Source: PFJX01 sp964542455
GTDB taxonomy: Bacteria > Pseudomonadota > Gammaproteobacteria > Burkholderiales > Thiobacillaceae
NCBI GenBank assembly: GCA_964542455.1
Contig: CAZIUC010000001.1
Span: 1 to 64,000 of the forward strand
Direction: 5' to 3'
Length of the DNA stretch: 64,000 nucleotides
The notes beneath the pieces are model-generated. The model was not told the DNA's origin. It made no database searches and was given only the letters and a program-made list of their open reading frames with translations. Position 1 is the stretch's first letter; each line of letters starts with the position of its first letter. The translations under genes were made by a program, and so were the position numbers. Shown here piece by piece: positions 32,994-41,647 of the stretch.

Positions 32994-33832
32994 CGGCGCC
33001 GCCGCCTTTGCCTCCTCCCCATGCTTGCCGCCGGTGGCGGCCGACGCCGCTTTTGCGGGCCACGTTTTCCCTACATGCCGGAAGCCTGGGGCTGCTGGCG
33101 CTGCAACCGGGGCTGTGGCCCTGGGGGCTGGGCGCTCTGGCCGCCAATCACCTGATCCTTGGCGCCGCCGGCCTCTGGCCGCGCGGCCGGAGTCTCGGCC
33201 CCAACTGGTCGCGGCTACCGGCCGCCGCGGCGCCGGGGCACATCGCCATCACCATCGATGACGGCCCCGACCCCGAGGTGACACCACAGGTGCTCGACCT
33301 GCTCGACCGCTATGCCGCCCGCGCCAGCTTTTTCTGCATCGGGGCGCGGGCGCAACGCCATCCCGAGTTGTGCCGCGAGATCGTCCGGCGCGGCCATGCC
33401 GTGGAAAACCACAGTCAGCATCATCAGCATCATTTCTCCACCTTCGGGCCGCGCCGCATGGCCCGCGAGGTCGAATCCGGCCAGGACAGTCTGGCCGCCG
33501 TCACCGGCCAGCGGCCGTGTTTCTTCCGCCCCACCGCCGGCCTGCGTAATGCCTTCCTGGAACCCATCCTGGCCCGGCACGGCCTGCATCTGGCGAGCTG
33601 GACCCGGCGCGGTTTCGACACCCGCAACCGCGATGCCGACGACGTGACCCGGCGCCTGACCCGCAACCTCGCCGCCGGCGACATCCTGCTCCTGCACGAC
33701 GGCCACGCCGCCCGAACCGGCACCGGCCAAGCGGTGATCCTGTCTGTTCTTCCCCGCTTGCTGGAAGCCGCCGCCGCCGCCGGCCTCGAACCCATCACCC
33801 TGCGTTCCGCGCTGGCCATCGCCAGGTCATGA
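32990..33832 (+). CDS. polysaccharide deacetylase (NodB) family protein within the polyene operon
   Basis: 280 aa. An N-terminal hydrophobic region (about 25-62, possible membrane anchor) precedes a NodB domain (about 84-275). Catalytic motifs present: ITIDDGPDP (Asp90, Asp91), the metal-binding His box ENHSQHHQHHF (His141 and His145), RPTAG and LLLHDGH. It overlaps the MMPL gene by ATGA and so belongs to the operon. The standard E. coli Ape set has no such enzyme; a role in deacylating or deacetylating the glycolipid head group is inference. Last gene of the first block. Confidence 0.88.
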   Translation: MTAPPPLPPPHACRRWRPTPLLRATFSLHAGSLGLLALQPGLWPWGLGALAANHLILGAAGLWPRGRSLGPNWSRLPAAAAPGHIAITIDDGPDPEVTPQVLDLLDRYAARASFFCIGARAQRHPELCREIVRRGHAVENHSQHHQHHFSTFGPRRMAREVESGQDSLAAVTGQRPCFFRPTAGLRNAFLEPILARHGLHLASWTRRGFDTRNRDADDVTRRLTRNLAAGDILLLHDGHAARTGTGQAVILSVLPRLLEAAAAAGLEPITLRSALAIARS

Positions 33833-33872
33833 ACAACCGTCCGCCGCGAAATCCGGCGTGAATGCCGGTTAT

Positions 33873-35189
33873 TTATGGCGCATACAGACGCTTGCGGTAT
33901 CGCCAAAAGCGGCTCATCAGCGGCTTGACGCTGGTTCCGTGGAAGAGAATGGAAAGCGACACGGCAATGAGCGTCAATTGGATAAGTTCCAAAGCCAGAT
34001 CTTCGGGGAGACCGTGCTGGATGGCGTACATCAGGTAATACAGTGAACCGATGCCGCGTACCCCGAACCAGCCGACCATACCGCGTAGCGGCCACGAAGC
34101 GCGGGTAGCCCACAGGCTGGCGAGGACGCTGACCGGGCGCGCGACCATGAACAAAAATAGCGCCAGCCCCACCGCCCGCCAGCTCCAGGAATCGACAAAC
34201 AACGTGCCGCCGATGAGCAGGACCAGCATCACTTCCGAGAGCCGTTCCATATGTTCCTTGAATACCAGCGACCCGCCGCTGACCGTCGGCGTTGGTTCGT
34301 TATCCGGCGTTGCGTTTGCGGTTTCCGCTTCGCCGCGCTCGGTTTGCGTCCACTTCGGGGAATCCTGACTGGCGCCAACCAGTTTGAGCTCGGTCTGGCG
34401 CAGCGCGACGGCCGTGAAAAATACCGCCAGAAATCCCCACGCGTCGACCTGCACCGTCAAGCCATACACCACACCGATCAGACCGAGTCCGAGGAAGTCG
34501 TCCATGAGCGTGTGCGCGGATGGCGCGCCGCGCAGTTTCCAAACCAGATGGCCCAGCGCGACGCCCGACACGACCCCGATGGCGATGCCCGCCAGCGTGG
34601 CCCACAGCACATCGACCAGCGCCCAGCGCAGGCCGAATTCACCGATCTCGCGCAGTCCGAGCAATCCCATCCCCAGCATCACGAACGGAAAAGCGCTGCC
34701 GTCATTCATCCCCGCTTCGCAGGTCAAGGTGAAGCGGAGCTGGTCGCGGTCACCGGGATGGCGGATCTGCACATCGGTCGCCAGCACCGGATCGGTGGGC
34801 GCCAGAATCGCGCCCAGCAAGACGCCCGCGCCTAGTGGCAGGCCGAGAAAGTAATAGGCGAAGGCGGCAACCAGCCCGACGCTGACCGCCATGGAGACCG
34901 TTGCCAACAGAATCGGAGTGCGCCAGCGGGCAAGGCTGACCGGAACAGGCATTTTGATGCCGGCGGAAAACAGCGAAATCAGCACAACCACTTCGGTCAG
35001 CGCTTCCAGCAGCGCCGATTCCTTGAGCGGATTGAAGTGAAACAGATTCAACACCGTCGGCCCAACCAGCAGCCCCACCGCCAGATAGATGATGGCCGGG
35101 GTGACCGGCAGGCGCTGGAGCAGCGAAGCAGTCAAACCCCTGGCGAGCAACAGGCCGCCCACGAGTAAAAACCAATGTGCGTTAGTCAT
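33873..35189 (-). CDS. NhaP-type (CPA1) Na+/H+ antiporter
   Basis: 438 aa with about twelve membrane segments. It has the CPA1 hallmark LGAILAPTDPVLATDVQ (about 131-147, unwound helix with Thr-Asp-Pro) and the ion-binding Asn-Asp pair in EAGMNDGSAFPFVML (about 170-184). A hydrophilic stretch near residues 265-300 (SQDSPKWTQTERGEAETANA) is a likely cytoplasmic loop. It lies opposite to and within the polyene cluster, with a small repeat element ending 17 bp upstream of its start codon. Confidence 0.93.
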   Translation of the reverse strand: MTNAHWFLLVGGLLLARGLTASLLQRLPVTPAIIYLAVGLLVGPTVLNLFHFNPLKESALLEALTEVVVLISLFSAGIKMPVPVSLARWRTPILLATVSMAVSVGLVAAFAYYFLGLPLGAGVLLGAILAPTDPVLATDVQIRHPGDRDQLRFTLTCEAGMNDGSAFPFVMLGMGLLGLREIGEFGLRWALVDVLWATLAGIAIGVVSGVALGHLVWKLRGAPSAHTLMDDFLGLGLIGVVYGLTVQVDAWGFLAVFFTAVALRQTELKLVGASQDSPKWTQTERGEAETANATPDNEPTPTVSGGSLVFKEHMERLSEVMLVLLIGGTLFVDSWSWRAVGLALFLFMVARPVSVLASLWATRASWPLRGMVGWFGVRGIGSLYYLMYAIQHGLPEDLALELIQLTLIAVSLSILFHGTSVKPLMSRFWRYRKRLYAP

Positions 35190-35200
35190 GGATCGTTTGA

Positions 35201-35345
35201 TTCATCCGAAATTGTCCATTAGCCACAAAGCAGGCCTGTAGCGCAGGCGTCCCGCCTGCTTCGTAGGCCTGTGATCGGAAGGACGAAGCAGGCGGGACGC
35301 CTGCGCTACATGTGGGCCTCCGGCTAATGGACTATCTGGGTTCAT
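35201..35345. mobile_element. inverted-repeat element with 5-bp duplication TTCAT
   Basis: The element 35206-35340 (135 bp) has ends CCGAAATTGTCCATTAGCC and GGCTAATGGACTATCTGGG and a perfect core hairpin of about 27 bp (TGTAGCGCAGGCGTCCCGCC ... ). TTCAT flanks it at 35201-35205 and 35341-35345. It lies 17 bp upstream of the antiporter start codon on the minus strand. Confidence 0.9.
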
Positions 35346-35653
35346 TGTATTTCCGGTGGGATGTACCCGTTTTCGAGGGGTTCCAGGGCAGTGAACTCGC
35401 CATGAATGAATCGACTCTCCGTCGCGCGCAGCGGCGGCAGAGCCTGGAATAGTCGTGAATAGGGGTTGATCAGTGTCCGACTCGCGCAGCGTAATCGGAT
35501 TCCGAGTTTTCTCGTGTACGCCAGCGCACGGACGTGCTTGCCTGCCTGCACACATGCCTGCTATTTGGACGCCACCCCGATGTCGCCGACTATTCGGCTC
35601 GCGGGAAGGCGATCAAGGCCGCCTGCCGCCGGCACCCCACCCGGCAGGCCGTG

Positions 35654-35905
35654 TTATCCACGGGACCGCGATTTCGCTTCCCAATCTTCCACGGCAAGTC
35701 CTTCAATGCGCTTGAACTCATCGGTATTGAGGGTGATCAGCAGGTCGTTGGCGCCTATCAAGCGCCCGGCGCGCTGCAGTTGAGCCCGGATTTCGCCGTA
35801 GCGCTCCGCCGCCGCATCATCAAATGGCAAACGTGGCCAGCTACCGAATGCCCCCTTGATGCGTTGCTTTTCCTATTCCGGGTTGACCAGCATGCAGACC
35901 CCGCG
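35654..35905 (-). pseudogene. vapC (PIN-domain toxin) relic
   Basis: The minus strand reads EKQRIKGAFGSWPRLPFDDA, AAERYGEIRAQLQRAGRLIG and ANDLLITLNTDEFKRIEGLA, then VEDWEAKSRSRG and a stop at 35654. PFDDAAAERYGEIRAQL, IGANDLL and NTDEFKRIEGL are the C-terminal motifs of VapC PIN toxins. About 15 residues between NDLLI and the LVTLNT strand are missing, and an in-frame TAG (in NPE*EKQR) precedes the segment, so the gene is broken. No antitoxin gene is visible. The rest of the gap 35346-36025 shows nothing I can support. Confidence 0.7.
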
Positions 35906-36025
35906 CTGCAATTCCGCCCAGACAATAATGCAAAGCCTCAATGGGTCGAAACCCGCCGACTCAAGGCATTGCTTCTAGCTCGGATTTCGATAAACGGGGG
36001 GCTATTTCCATTTCCCGGTTCGCTT

Positions 36026-37267
36026 TCACAAAACCATGTCTTTTTCTTCCCCTGCGCACAAAGCAGGTTCGGCTTCGAGCGCTTCGCGTACGCGCATCAG
36101 CCGCCTTTTGATCCGCGCGCGATCATGGGTGGATTCGATGCTGCGATCGGCCAGCTCGGCGCTACGCCGAATCTGGTCGAACGCCTCGGCCAGCAGACCT
36201 TCAAAGGTCGGCACCATGGTGATCACACGCAGCGATTCTCCATCGTAGCGGTGCGATGACGGGAATTGCCGAACGGCCAGCCGAGCCAGAATCGCCGTCA
36301 GATAATCCACGCACATCACGGCCGTCGAAGTGTCATTGACACCGGGCGAAAGTGCCTTCAAGGCTATATCGACGATCTGCCTGATACCGAAAGTGGGGTC
36401 CTGCTCAATCGTGCGATGGCGGCTGATGCTGTAAGCCCCATTCAGGGCGGCAATCATCTTTTGATCCGGCGGGTAGGTCAGGGCGAGCGATGCCAACGCG
36501 GTATTCTGCACAACGAACGCGCCGGTGCCGCGTTCCATCCGCACAATGGTCTTCCTGTCCCGCGCCAAGCCCAGGAGGGCATCATTATTCACGCTCTGTA
36601 TGTAGCCGCTCACGGCTGCCGGCACTGCGTACCAGGTCCTCTTGTCCAGAGACTGAAGCACCGGCTCCTGGCCCTCATCTTCATCGGGTCCGTGTCCCAG
36701 TTTTTCCGGAAACAGCCGATCAATGGACGCGATGGTTTCCTGAGCAATCGAGGCGATGATGCTGGAAGCCTGGATCGACGAGGCGATGTGATGAATGAAG
36801 AAAATGAGGACGCCTACGCCGCCGAGCGCCATAAAAAATGCGAAAAACACCGCCAGGCTCGGCACAAATTCCGCTTCGCCGCCGCGAATGGTGCGCAACA
36901 CAATCAGGCAATAGACAAAAATACCGGCGAAGATCCCCAGCGTGACCTGGGTGACGCGGCTGCGCATGAAGTTGCGCAGGATGCGCGAGGTGTATTGGCT
37001 CGAAGCCAACGCCAGCGCCAGCAGGGTCATGGAGAACGTGATGCCCATGACGGACATCATCGAACCGGCAAGCGTGGACAACATCTGGCGCGCGCCTTCC
37101 GCCCCGGCACCAAACAGGCGTGGCCAATGGGCCAGCCATCGGTCGCTCCCGGCGGAGTCTGCTTCGATCAACGCTGCCGCGAAGACAATACTGCCCACGA
37201 CGATCAGCAAAGGTATAAACCAGAAGCTCGACCGCAGATCTCTCCAAATTTGTCTCAATTTATTCAT
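36026..37267 (-). CDS. DUF2254 family inner-membrane protein
   Basis: 413 aa. Two membrane segments at about 14-35 and 62-85, two more at about 108-126 and 138-160, then a soluble C-terminal two-thirds. Typical DUF2254 (PF10011) blocks are present: MMSVMGITFSMTLLALALAS, SSQYTSRILRNFMRSR, GYIQSVNNDALLGLA and DIALKALSPGVNDTSTA. Function unknown in all members. It is minus-strand between the two halves of the polyene cluster, perhaps inserted together with the antiporter gene. Confidence 0.9.
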   Translation of the reverse strand: MNKLRQIWRDLRSSFWFIPLLIVVGSIVFAAALIEADSAGSDRWLAHWPRLFGAGAEGARQMLSTLAGSMMSVMGITFSMTLLALALASSQYTSRILRNFMRSRVTQVTLGIFAGIFVYCLIVLRTIRGGEAEFVPSLAVFFAFFMALGGVGVLIFFIHHIASSIQASSIIASIAQETIASIDRLFPEKLGHGPDEDEGQEPVLQSLDKRTWYAVPAAVSGYIQSVNNDALLGLARDRKTIVRMERGTGAFVVQNTALASLALTYPPDQKMIAALNGAYSISRHRTIEQDPTFGIRQIVDIALKALSPGVNDTSTAVMCVDYLTAILARLAVRQFPSSHRYDGESLRVITMVPTFEGLLAEAFDQIRRSAELADRSIESTHDRARIKRRLMRVREALEAEPALCAGEEKDMVL

Positions 37268-37556
37268 GGATCAGCCTCCAGGTGTGGGGGTGAGAGCGCG
37301 CACGAAGGTTATTTCCACTGGCAAGCGTTTGTCCGCTTCTGGTCTTCAAAACCGGAAACTCACCTCCGTCGTGTGCTGGGTGTCGCTGTTCTGGTCGAAC
37401 AGGCCATGCCGCAAGAGAGGCCCCCCTTTGAGTTGCCGCATTGTATTGCCAGAGTCTGCTCAAGGGGCATAGTGCCCGTTTCTGACCGACGCCGCCGAGG
37501 TGGGGGTGTCAGTTAGAATTCAGCGCAATGTCAGTCCAGACAGCCGAGCCCCCCGC

Positions 37557-38753
37557 GTGCCCCCTCTCCACCTTTCCCACTTCACCGCCAGCAGTTGTCT
37601 CGGCCACGGCCTGGAAGCCACGCTGAGCGCGCTGCGGCGGCATCGTGGTGGCCTGGCGCCTTGCCATTTCGAGACGGTGCGGGATCTCGACACGCACATT
37701 GGCGAGGTGGCGAAGGTAGACGATGTCTCCCTGCCCGCGTCTCTCGCCGAATACGATTGTCGCAACAACCGCCTGGCGTTCCTGGGGCTGCGACAGGATG
37801 GCTTCAGCGTCGCGGTGGAAGCGGCCGTTGCCCGATATGGCCGGCGCCGGGTGGGCGTCTTTCTCGGTACCAGCACCGCCGGCATTCTTCAGGCGGAGCA
37901 GGCGTATCGCCGCCGCGATCCGGCCAGCGGCGCCCTGCCGGACGACTTCATCTACCGCGCGACCCACAACACCTACTCGCTGGCGGATTTCGTGCGCCAT
38001 GTCTTTCGCCTGGAAGGGCCGGCGGTGGTGATCTCCACCGCCTGCTCTTCGAGTGCCAAGGTGTTCGCGGCCGCCGCGCGCATGCTGGCGGCCGGGCTCA
38101 TCGATGCCGCCGTCGTGGGTGGGGTGGATTCCTTGTGCCTGACCACCCTGTACGGCTTCAATTCCCTGGAACTGCTCTCGCCGGAACCCTGCCGACCGTT
38201 CGATGCCGAGCGCAAGGGCCTCTCCATCGGCGAGGCCGCCGCCTTCATCCTGCTGGAACGGCCGGCGGACAACCTGAATGCCGACGACGTGCTGCTTTTG
38301 GGCACGGGGGAATCGAGCGATGCGCACCATATGTCATCGCCCCATCCCGATGGCCTGGGCGCCCGCATGGCCATGGCCGCCGCCCTGCAAGCGGCGGGTT
38401 TGCCAGCGACAGACATCGACTACATCAACCTGCACGGCACCGCCACGCCAAGCAACGATGCCGCCGAGGGCAAGGCGGTGGCGGCAATATTCGGCATGGC
38501 GGTGCCATGCAGTTCGACCAAGGGCGCGACCGGCCACACCCTGGGCGCGGCGGGCGGCCTGGAGGCCGTCATCAGCGCCCTGGCGCTGCGCCATGGCTTC
38601 CTGCCCGGGGGCGTCAACACCCGCCAGGTCGATCCGGGCATTCCCATCCAATATCTGACCGCGAACCGGGACAGCGCGCCGCGCCGGGTGCTGAGCAATT
38701 CTTTCGGTTTTGGCGGCACCAATTGCAGCTTGGTGCTGGGCAGGGCGGGTTGA
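37557..38753 (+). CDS. beta-ketoacyl-ACP synthase of the polyene cluster (ApeO-like)
   Basis: 398 aa if started at GTG 37557; GTG 37500 or 37506 would add up to 19 residues and the start is unsettled, as no strong ribosome site is visible. The thiolase-fold KS has an intact triad: Cys163 (STACSSSAKVF), His293 (NLHGTATPSND) and His327 (KGATGHTLGAAGG). It is predicted to elongate the aryl polyene with malonyl-ACP, as a heterodimer with the chain-length factor encoded next. First gene of the second plus-strand block. Confidence 0.9.
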   Translation: MPPLHLSHFTASSCLGHGLEATLSALRRHRGGLAPCHFETVRDLDTHIGEVAKVDDVSLPASLAEYDCRNNRLAFLGLRQDGFSVAVEAAVARYGRRRVGVFLGTSTAGILQAEQAYRRRDPASGALPDDFIYRATHNTYSLADFVRHVFRLEGPAVVISTACSSSAKVFAAAARMLAAGLIDAAVVGGVDSLCLTTLYGFNSLELLSPEPCRPFDAERKGLSIGEAAAFILLERPADNLNADDVLLLGTGESSDAHHMSSPHPDGLGARMAMAAALQAAGLPATDIDYINLHGTATPSNDAAEGKAVAAIFGMAVPCSSTKGATGHTLGAAGGLEAVISALALRHGFLPGGVNTRQVDPGIPIQYLTANRDSAPRRVLSNSFGFGGTNCSLVLGRAG

Positions 38754-38754
38754 T

Positions 38755-38907
38755 ATGAACCCAGGTCGCTCATTAGCCAAGGCTACGGAGGCGGCCCCAC
38801 CTGTAGCGCCGGCGTCTCGCCGGCTTCGTGGGCCTAATCAGAAGGACGAAGCCGGCGAGACGCCGGCGCTACAGACCTGCCACGGCTAATGGACTATTCA
38901 GGATGAA
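38755..38907. mobile_element. inverted-repeat element inserted at the chain-length-factor start codon, duplication ATGAA
   Basis: The element 38760-38902 (143 bp) is the longest copy. The ends are diverged (CCCAGGTCGCTCATTAGCC and GGCTAATGGACTATTCAGG). The core hairpin is of the GCGCCGGCGTCTCGCCGGC subtype shared with 6176-6262. ATGAA is present at 38755-38759 and 38903-38907, the latter being the start codon of the next gene. Confidence 0.9.
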
Positions 38908-39700
38908 TCTGACCGCTTACCTCGACGGCGTTGGCCTGCTTGGGCCGGGCCTGGACAACTGGGTCGCGGCGCGGCCCATCCTGGCCGGTGCCGCCGACTA
39001 CGCGCCGCGCCCCATCGTCGTGCCGCCGCCCATGGCGCTTCCCCCCGCCGAGCGGCGCCGCGTCGGTCTGGGCGTCAAGATCGCCCTGGCCGTGGCGCGG
39101 GAGGCTGTCGCCAGTGCGCAACTGGATGCCAGACAACTGGCCACCGTGTTTTCCTCCTCCAGCGCGGATGGCGATACCTGCGACGCCATCTGTCGGACCC
39201 TGGCCTCGGAGGATCGCCACCTTTCCCCCACCCGCTTCCACAATTCGGTGCATAACGCCCCGGCCGGCTATTGGGGCATCGCCTCCGGCGCCATGACCCC
39301 GGCTACCGTGCTGTGCGCCTATGACGGCAGTTTCGCGGCGGGTTTGCTGGAGGCGCTGGCGCAGGTGAACGTGGACGCTACCGGCGCCTTGCTGGTGACC
39401 TACGAGGCGCCCTACCCGGAGCCGCTGCACGCCAAGCGGCCGCATCCGTCCGCCTTCGGCCTGGCCCTGGCGTTGCTGCCGCGGCAAAGCCCGCATTCTC
39501 TGGCCCGTCTGCAAGTCGAACTGGTCGAGGCGCCCGCGGACCAACTGGCAAATCCGGATCTGGAGGTTTTGCGCCGGCAGATTCCCTCTGCGCGCGGCCT
39601 GCCGCTGCTGCAAGCCCTGACCAGCGGCCGGGTGGACCGGGTGGTACTGGAATACCTGGCACCGCTCAGCCTGGCGGTGACGATACAGCCATGCCGCTAG
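38903..39700 (+). CDS. ketosynthase chain-length factor (ApeC-like)
   Basis: 265 aa from ATG 38903. It matches the short beta-ketoacyl-synthase-like family (PF13723) with blocks AYLDGVGLLGPGLDNW, TVFSSSSADGDTCDAICRTL, RFHNSVHNAPAGYWGIASGA and LCAYDGSFAAGLLEAL. The catalytic ACSSS motif of true ketosynthases is absent, as expected for a non-catalytic chain-length factor that pairs with the KS. Ancestral spacing to the KS stop was one base before the element entered at the start codon. Confidence 0.88.
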   Translation: MNLTAYLDGVGLLGPGLDNWVAARPILAGAADYAPRPIVVPPPMALPPAERRRVGLGVKIALAVAREAVASAQLDARQLATVFSSSSADGDTCDAICRTLASEDRHLSPTRFHNSVHNAPAGYWGIASGAMTPATVLCAYDGSFAAGLLEALAQVNVDATGALLVTYEAPYPEPLHAKRPHPSAFGLALALLPRQSPHSLARLQVELVEAPADQLANPDLEVLRRQIPSARGLPLLQALTSGRVDRVVLEYLAPLSLAVTIQPCR

Positions 39701-40140
39701 ACCGGGACTGGCTGCTCGCCCACATCCCGCACCAGGGCGGCATGTGCCTGCTGGACCAGATCGATGCCTGGGACGGCGAGCACATCCGCTGCACGGCCAG
39801 CAGCCACCGCGCCCCGGACAATCCCCTGCGCGCCCACGGTCGGCTGGGCGCCGCCTGCGGCATCGAGTACGCCGCCCAGGCCATGGCCGCGCATGGCGGG
39901 CTGCTGGCGGCGGCCGACAGCGCACCCAGGTCCGGCTATCTGGCCAGCGTGCGCGGGGTCGAACTGCATGTTGCGCGCCTGGACGACATCGCGGTCGATC
40001 TCAGCGTGGCGGCGGAACGCCTGTCCGGCGACGACAACCTCATCCTTTATGGCTTCAGCGTTTCCGCCGGGGAGCGCGTACTGTTGAACGGTCGCGCCAT
40101 CGTGGTGCTGGATGCGGCAAAACCGGGGAGTCCAGGATGA
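39691..40140 (+). CDS. hotdog-fold dehydratase (ApeP-like)
   Basis: 149 aa. Contains IPHQGGMCLLDQIDAWDGEH (about 11-30), RLGAACGIEYAAQAMAAHGG (about 51-70) and SGYLASVRGVELHVARLDD, the pattern of 3-hydroxyacyl-ACP dehydratases of the ApeP family. With the ApeI-like protein at 28633 the cluster has two dehydratases, as in E. coli. It overlaps the chain-length factor by 10 bp and the reductase by ATGA. Confidence 0.85.
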   Translation: MPLDRDWLLAHIPHQGGMCLLDQIDAWDGEHIRCTASSHRAPDNPLRAHGRLGAACGIEYAAQAMAAHGGLLAAADSAPRSGYLASVRGVELHVARLDDIAVDLSVAAERLSGDDNLILYGFSVSAGERVLLNGRAIVVLDAAKPGSPG

Positions 40141-40868
40141 AACCAGACATGAAACGCGCCCTCGTCACCGGCGGCAGCGGCGGTATCGGCGCGGCGATCT
40201 GTAGGCGCCTGGCCGCTGACGGCTGTTACGTCTATGTTCACGCCAACCGCAACCTGGCCAAGGCGGCGGCCCTGGTGGAAGAGATTCGCGCGAGCGGCGG
40301 CGCGGCCGAGGCCATCACCTTCGATGTCACCGACGCGGAAGCCAGCCGCGCCGCTCTGGAAACCCTGGTCGCGGACGCGCCGATCCAGATCCTGGTCAAC
40401 AATGCCGGCGTGCATGACGACGCCGTCTTCCCCGGTATGCGCGCCGAGCAATGGCACAGCGTGCTGGACGTGTCGCTCAACGGCTTCTTCCATGTCACCC
40501 AGCCCTTGACCCTGCCCATGATTCGCGGCCGCTGGGGCCGCATCATCAACATCACCTCCATCGCCGGACTGACCGGCAATCGCGGCCAGGTCAACTATGC
40601 CGCCGCCAAAGGGGGGCTGCACGCCGCCACCAAGTCCTTGTCCCTGGAACTCGCCAGCCGCGGCATCACGGTGAACGCCGTGGCGCCGGGCATCATTCAG
40701 ACCGGCATGATCGAGGGTGTTTTCGACGAGAAGGCCATCGCCGCCATGGTGCCCATGAAGCGGGCCGGAAAACCGGAAGAAGTGGCGGACCTGGTGGGCT
40801 TCCTCGTCTCGGAACAGGCCAGCTACATCAGCGGACAAATCATCTCGGTGAACGGTGGCATGATTTGA
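40137..40868 (+). CDS. 3-ketoacyl-ACP reductase (FabG/ApeQ-like)
   Basis: 243 aa from ATG 40137 in the ATGA overlap. SDR fold with cofactor motif TGGSGGIG (11-18), NNAG (88-91) and catalytic Ser141, Tyr154 and Lys158 (ITSIAGLTG, NYAAAKGG). C-terminal YISGQIISVNGG as in FabG. It is predicted to reduce 3-keto-acyl-ACP intermediates with NADPH during polyene chain growth. Last plus-strand gene of the cluster; converges with the glycosyltransferase gene 19 bp away. Confidence 0.93.
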   Translation: MKPDMKRALVTGGSGGIGAAICRRLAADGCYVYVHANRNLAKAAALVEEIRASGGAAEAITFDVTDAEASRAALETLVADAPIQILVNNAGVHDDAVFPGMRAEQWHSVLDVSLNGFFHVTQPLTLPMIRGRWGRIINITSIAGLTGNRGQVNYAAAKGGLHAATKSLSLELASRGITVNAVAPGIIQTGMIEGVFDEKAIAAMVPMKRAGKPEEVADLVGFLVSEQASYISGQIISVNGGMI

Positions 40869-40887
40869 GGCCGCCCTCGGTTACCAC

Positions 40888-41646
40888 TCAGTTTCCAGTA
40901 AGCCGCCGTCCGATCAGCAGCGGCAGCCTGAGCAGAAACCCCAGCAGCAGGCGGGCGTGCATCCAGGTCAGCAGGACGTTGTCACGCAGGTAATTGAAGT
41001 GCGAGACGCCCCCTTCCGCGGCAGTCAGATACTTTACCGGCGAGGGCAGGTTGATCGGGCGCACGCCGCGCCAGCACAGGCGTACCGCGGCCTCGGGGTC
41101 GAAGTCGAAGCGGCGCATCCAGCGCTGGCCGCGCATCACCTGGCGCAAGGGTTCGATGGGGTAGACGCGGAAGCCGTAGAGGGAATCGCCGATACCCATC
41201 CACAGCGTCTCCAGGTTGGCCCAGGCGTTGGATAGCTTGCGGCCCTGCACGCGCAGATTGGGCGCGCTGGTGTCGAACACCGGCACTCCCAGCACCATGC
41301 GGTCCGGGGCCGCCATGGAGGCCGCCATGAAAGTCGGGATGAGGCCGGCCGGATGTTGGCCGTCCGAGTCCATGGTGAGGGCATGGGTGTAACCTTCACG
41401 CGCGGCGAGGTCGATACCATGCAACACCGCCGCGCCCTTGCCGACGTTTTCGGGCAACACCACCACCCTGAGGCCGGGATCGGTCGCCGCCATTTCCTGG
41501 AGGCCGGCGCCACTGCCGTCGTTGCTGCCATCCACCACCACCCACACCGGCGTCCACTGCCGACGGGCCTCGCGCACCGTGTCATACACGCGGGCTCCCG
41601 GGTTGTAGCTGGGAATCAGCACCAGGTGACTGACCGAGACGGTCAT
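40888..41646 (-). CDS. family-2 glycosyltransferase (ApeJ N-domain-like)
   Basis: 252 aa from ATG 41646, one base after the upstream stop. GT-A motifs: LVLIPSYNPG (6-15), VVVDGSNDGSG, LPENVGKGAAVLHGI and the catalytic TMDSDGQHPAG. The central block RLSNAW-type LETLWMGIGDSLYGFRVYP closely resembles the glycosyltransferase part of ApeJ proteins. It probably adds the sugar of the polyene lipid anchor. In E. coli this domain is fused to an acyltransferase; here it stands alone. Membrane association through the Arg/Leu-rich C-terminus is likely. Confidence 0.88.
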   Translation of the reverse strand: MTVSVSHLVLIPSYNPGARVYDTVREARRQWTPVWVVVDGSNDGSGAGLQEMAATDPGLRVVVLPENVGKGAAVLHGIDLAAREGYTHALTMDSDGQHPAGLIPTFMAASMAAPDRMVLGVPVFDTSAPNLRVQGRKLSNAWANLETLWMGIGDSLYGFRVYPIEPLRQVMRGQRWMRRFDFDPEAAVRLCWRGVRPINLPSPVKYLTAAEGGVSHFNYLRDNVLLTWMHARLLLGFLLRLPLLIGRRLTGN

Positions 41647-41647
41647 A

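Noticed and set aside
35342..35551. Open frame of 69 residues after the 35206 element
   Set aside because: No domain, signal or conserved pattern; lies next to decayed DNA.
6176..38902. Repeated hairpins considered as a CRISPR array
   Set aside because: Copies are kilobases apart, vary in length and have target duplications; there are no regular spacers and no cas genes.
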